Positions 44,467 through 44,499 of a stretch of DNA of 44,499 nt are shown piece by piece. The translations under genes were made by a program, and so were the position numbers. Source of the stretch: Chromatiaceae bacterium (GTDB taxonomy: Bacteria; Pseudomonadota; Gammaproteobacteria; Chromatiales; Chromatiaceae); contig JACDZG010000056.1 of assembly GCA_013426805.1 (NCBI GenBank), positions 1 through 44,499 of the forward strand, written 5' to 3'. The notes under the pieces were generated by a model. It searched no databases and had not been told where the DNA came from. It worked only from the letters and a program-made list of their open reading frames with translations. Within the stretch, counting starts at the first letter, position 1. Each line of letters opens with the position of its first letter.

Positions 44467-44499
44467 CGAGAAATCCAACCCGTAGGAGCCCGCTTGCGG

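Overview
The window comes from a high-GC gammaproteobacterium. I infer a purple sulfur bacterium of the Chromatiaceae type from the base composition, the CbbO/NorD-like gene and the order of the housekeeping genes. The class is secure; the family is a guess. I see no rRNA, tRNA or CRISPR array.

Left edge (1-1986): a small cysteine-peptidase-like protein (NlpC/P60 or CHAP type) and a translationally coupled lipoprotein look like a cell-wall amidase effector with its immunity partner. The amidase frame continues upstream into a beta-sandwich-like stretch cut by an in-frame TGA. A 686-base gap follows, made of repeat debris. From 1987 to 8205 lie an SRPBCC/effector-binding membrane protein, a lipoprotein, and a leftward operon xthA - cbbO/norD-like - murI - secreted protein.

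Core (8401-22377, minus strand): the classic gammaproteobacterial envelope and translation cluster, transcribed rpsB-tsf-pyrH-frr-uppS-cdsA-dxr-rseP-bamA-skp-lpxD-fabZ-lpxA-lpxB, with many stop/start overlaps. It joins ribosomal protein S2 and EF-Ts, UMP kinase and ribosome recycling to undecaprenyl-PP, CDP-diacylglycerol and isoprenoid synthesis, outer-membrane protein assembly and lipid A synthesis.

Divergent to it (22767-33655, plus strand): map-glnD, then, after three accessory genes (proline-rich exported protein, RCC1/FG-GAP-like protein, VOC protein on the other strand), the lysine/diaminopimelate genes dapC-dapD-yffB-dapE.

Accessory right arm (33791-43552): a GNAT-like protein, a beta-propeller glycosidase-like protein, a NifA-type GAF protein without a DNA-binding domain, a 1588-residue secreted protein with six PA14 modules plus DUF1800, and a Tat-exported DUF1501 partner. 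The GAF gene is bracketed by two copies of the same 3'-gene-end plus AT-rich leader, so the region grew by duplication. The right edge (43565-44466) is a decayed IS1634-type transposase.

The least expected signal is a dispersed family of MITE-like elements. A 22-base box (starting GGCC, core near TGATCATCG, ending CCGGCC) lies at, or just beyond, the 3' end of five genes in the same orientation relative to the gene. In three cases it is paired with an inverted copy 117-176 bases away, around unrelated palindromic cores. One element supplies the last codons of lpxB and another contains the dapE stop codon.
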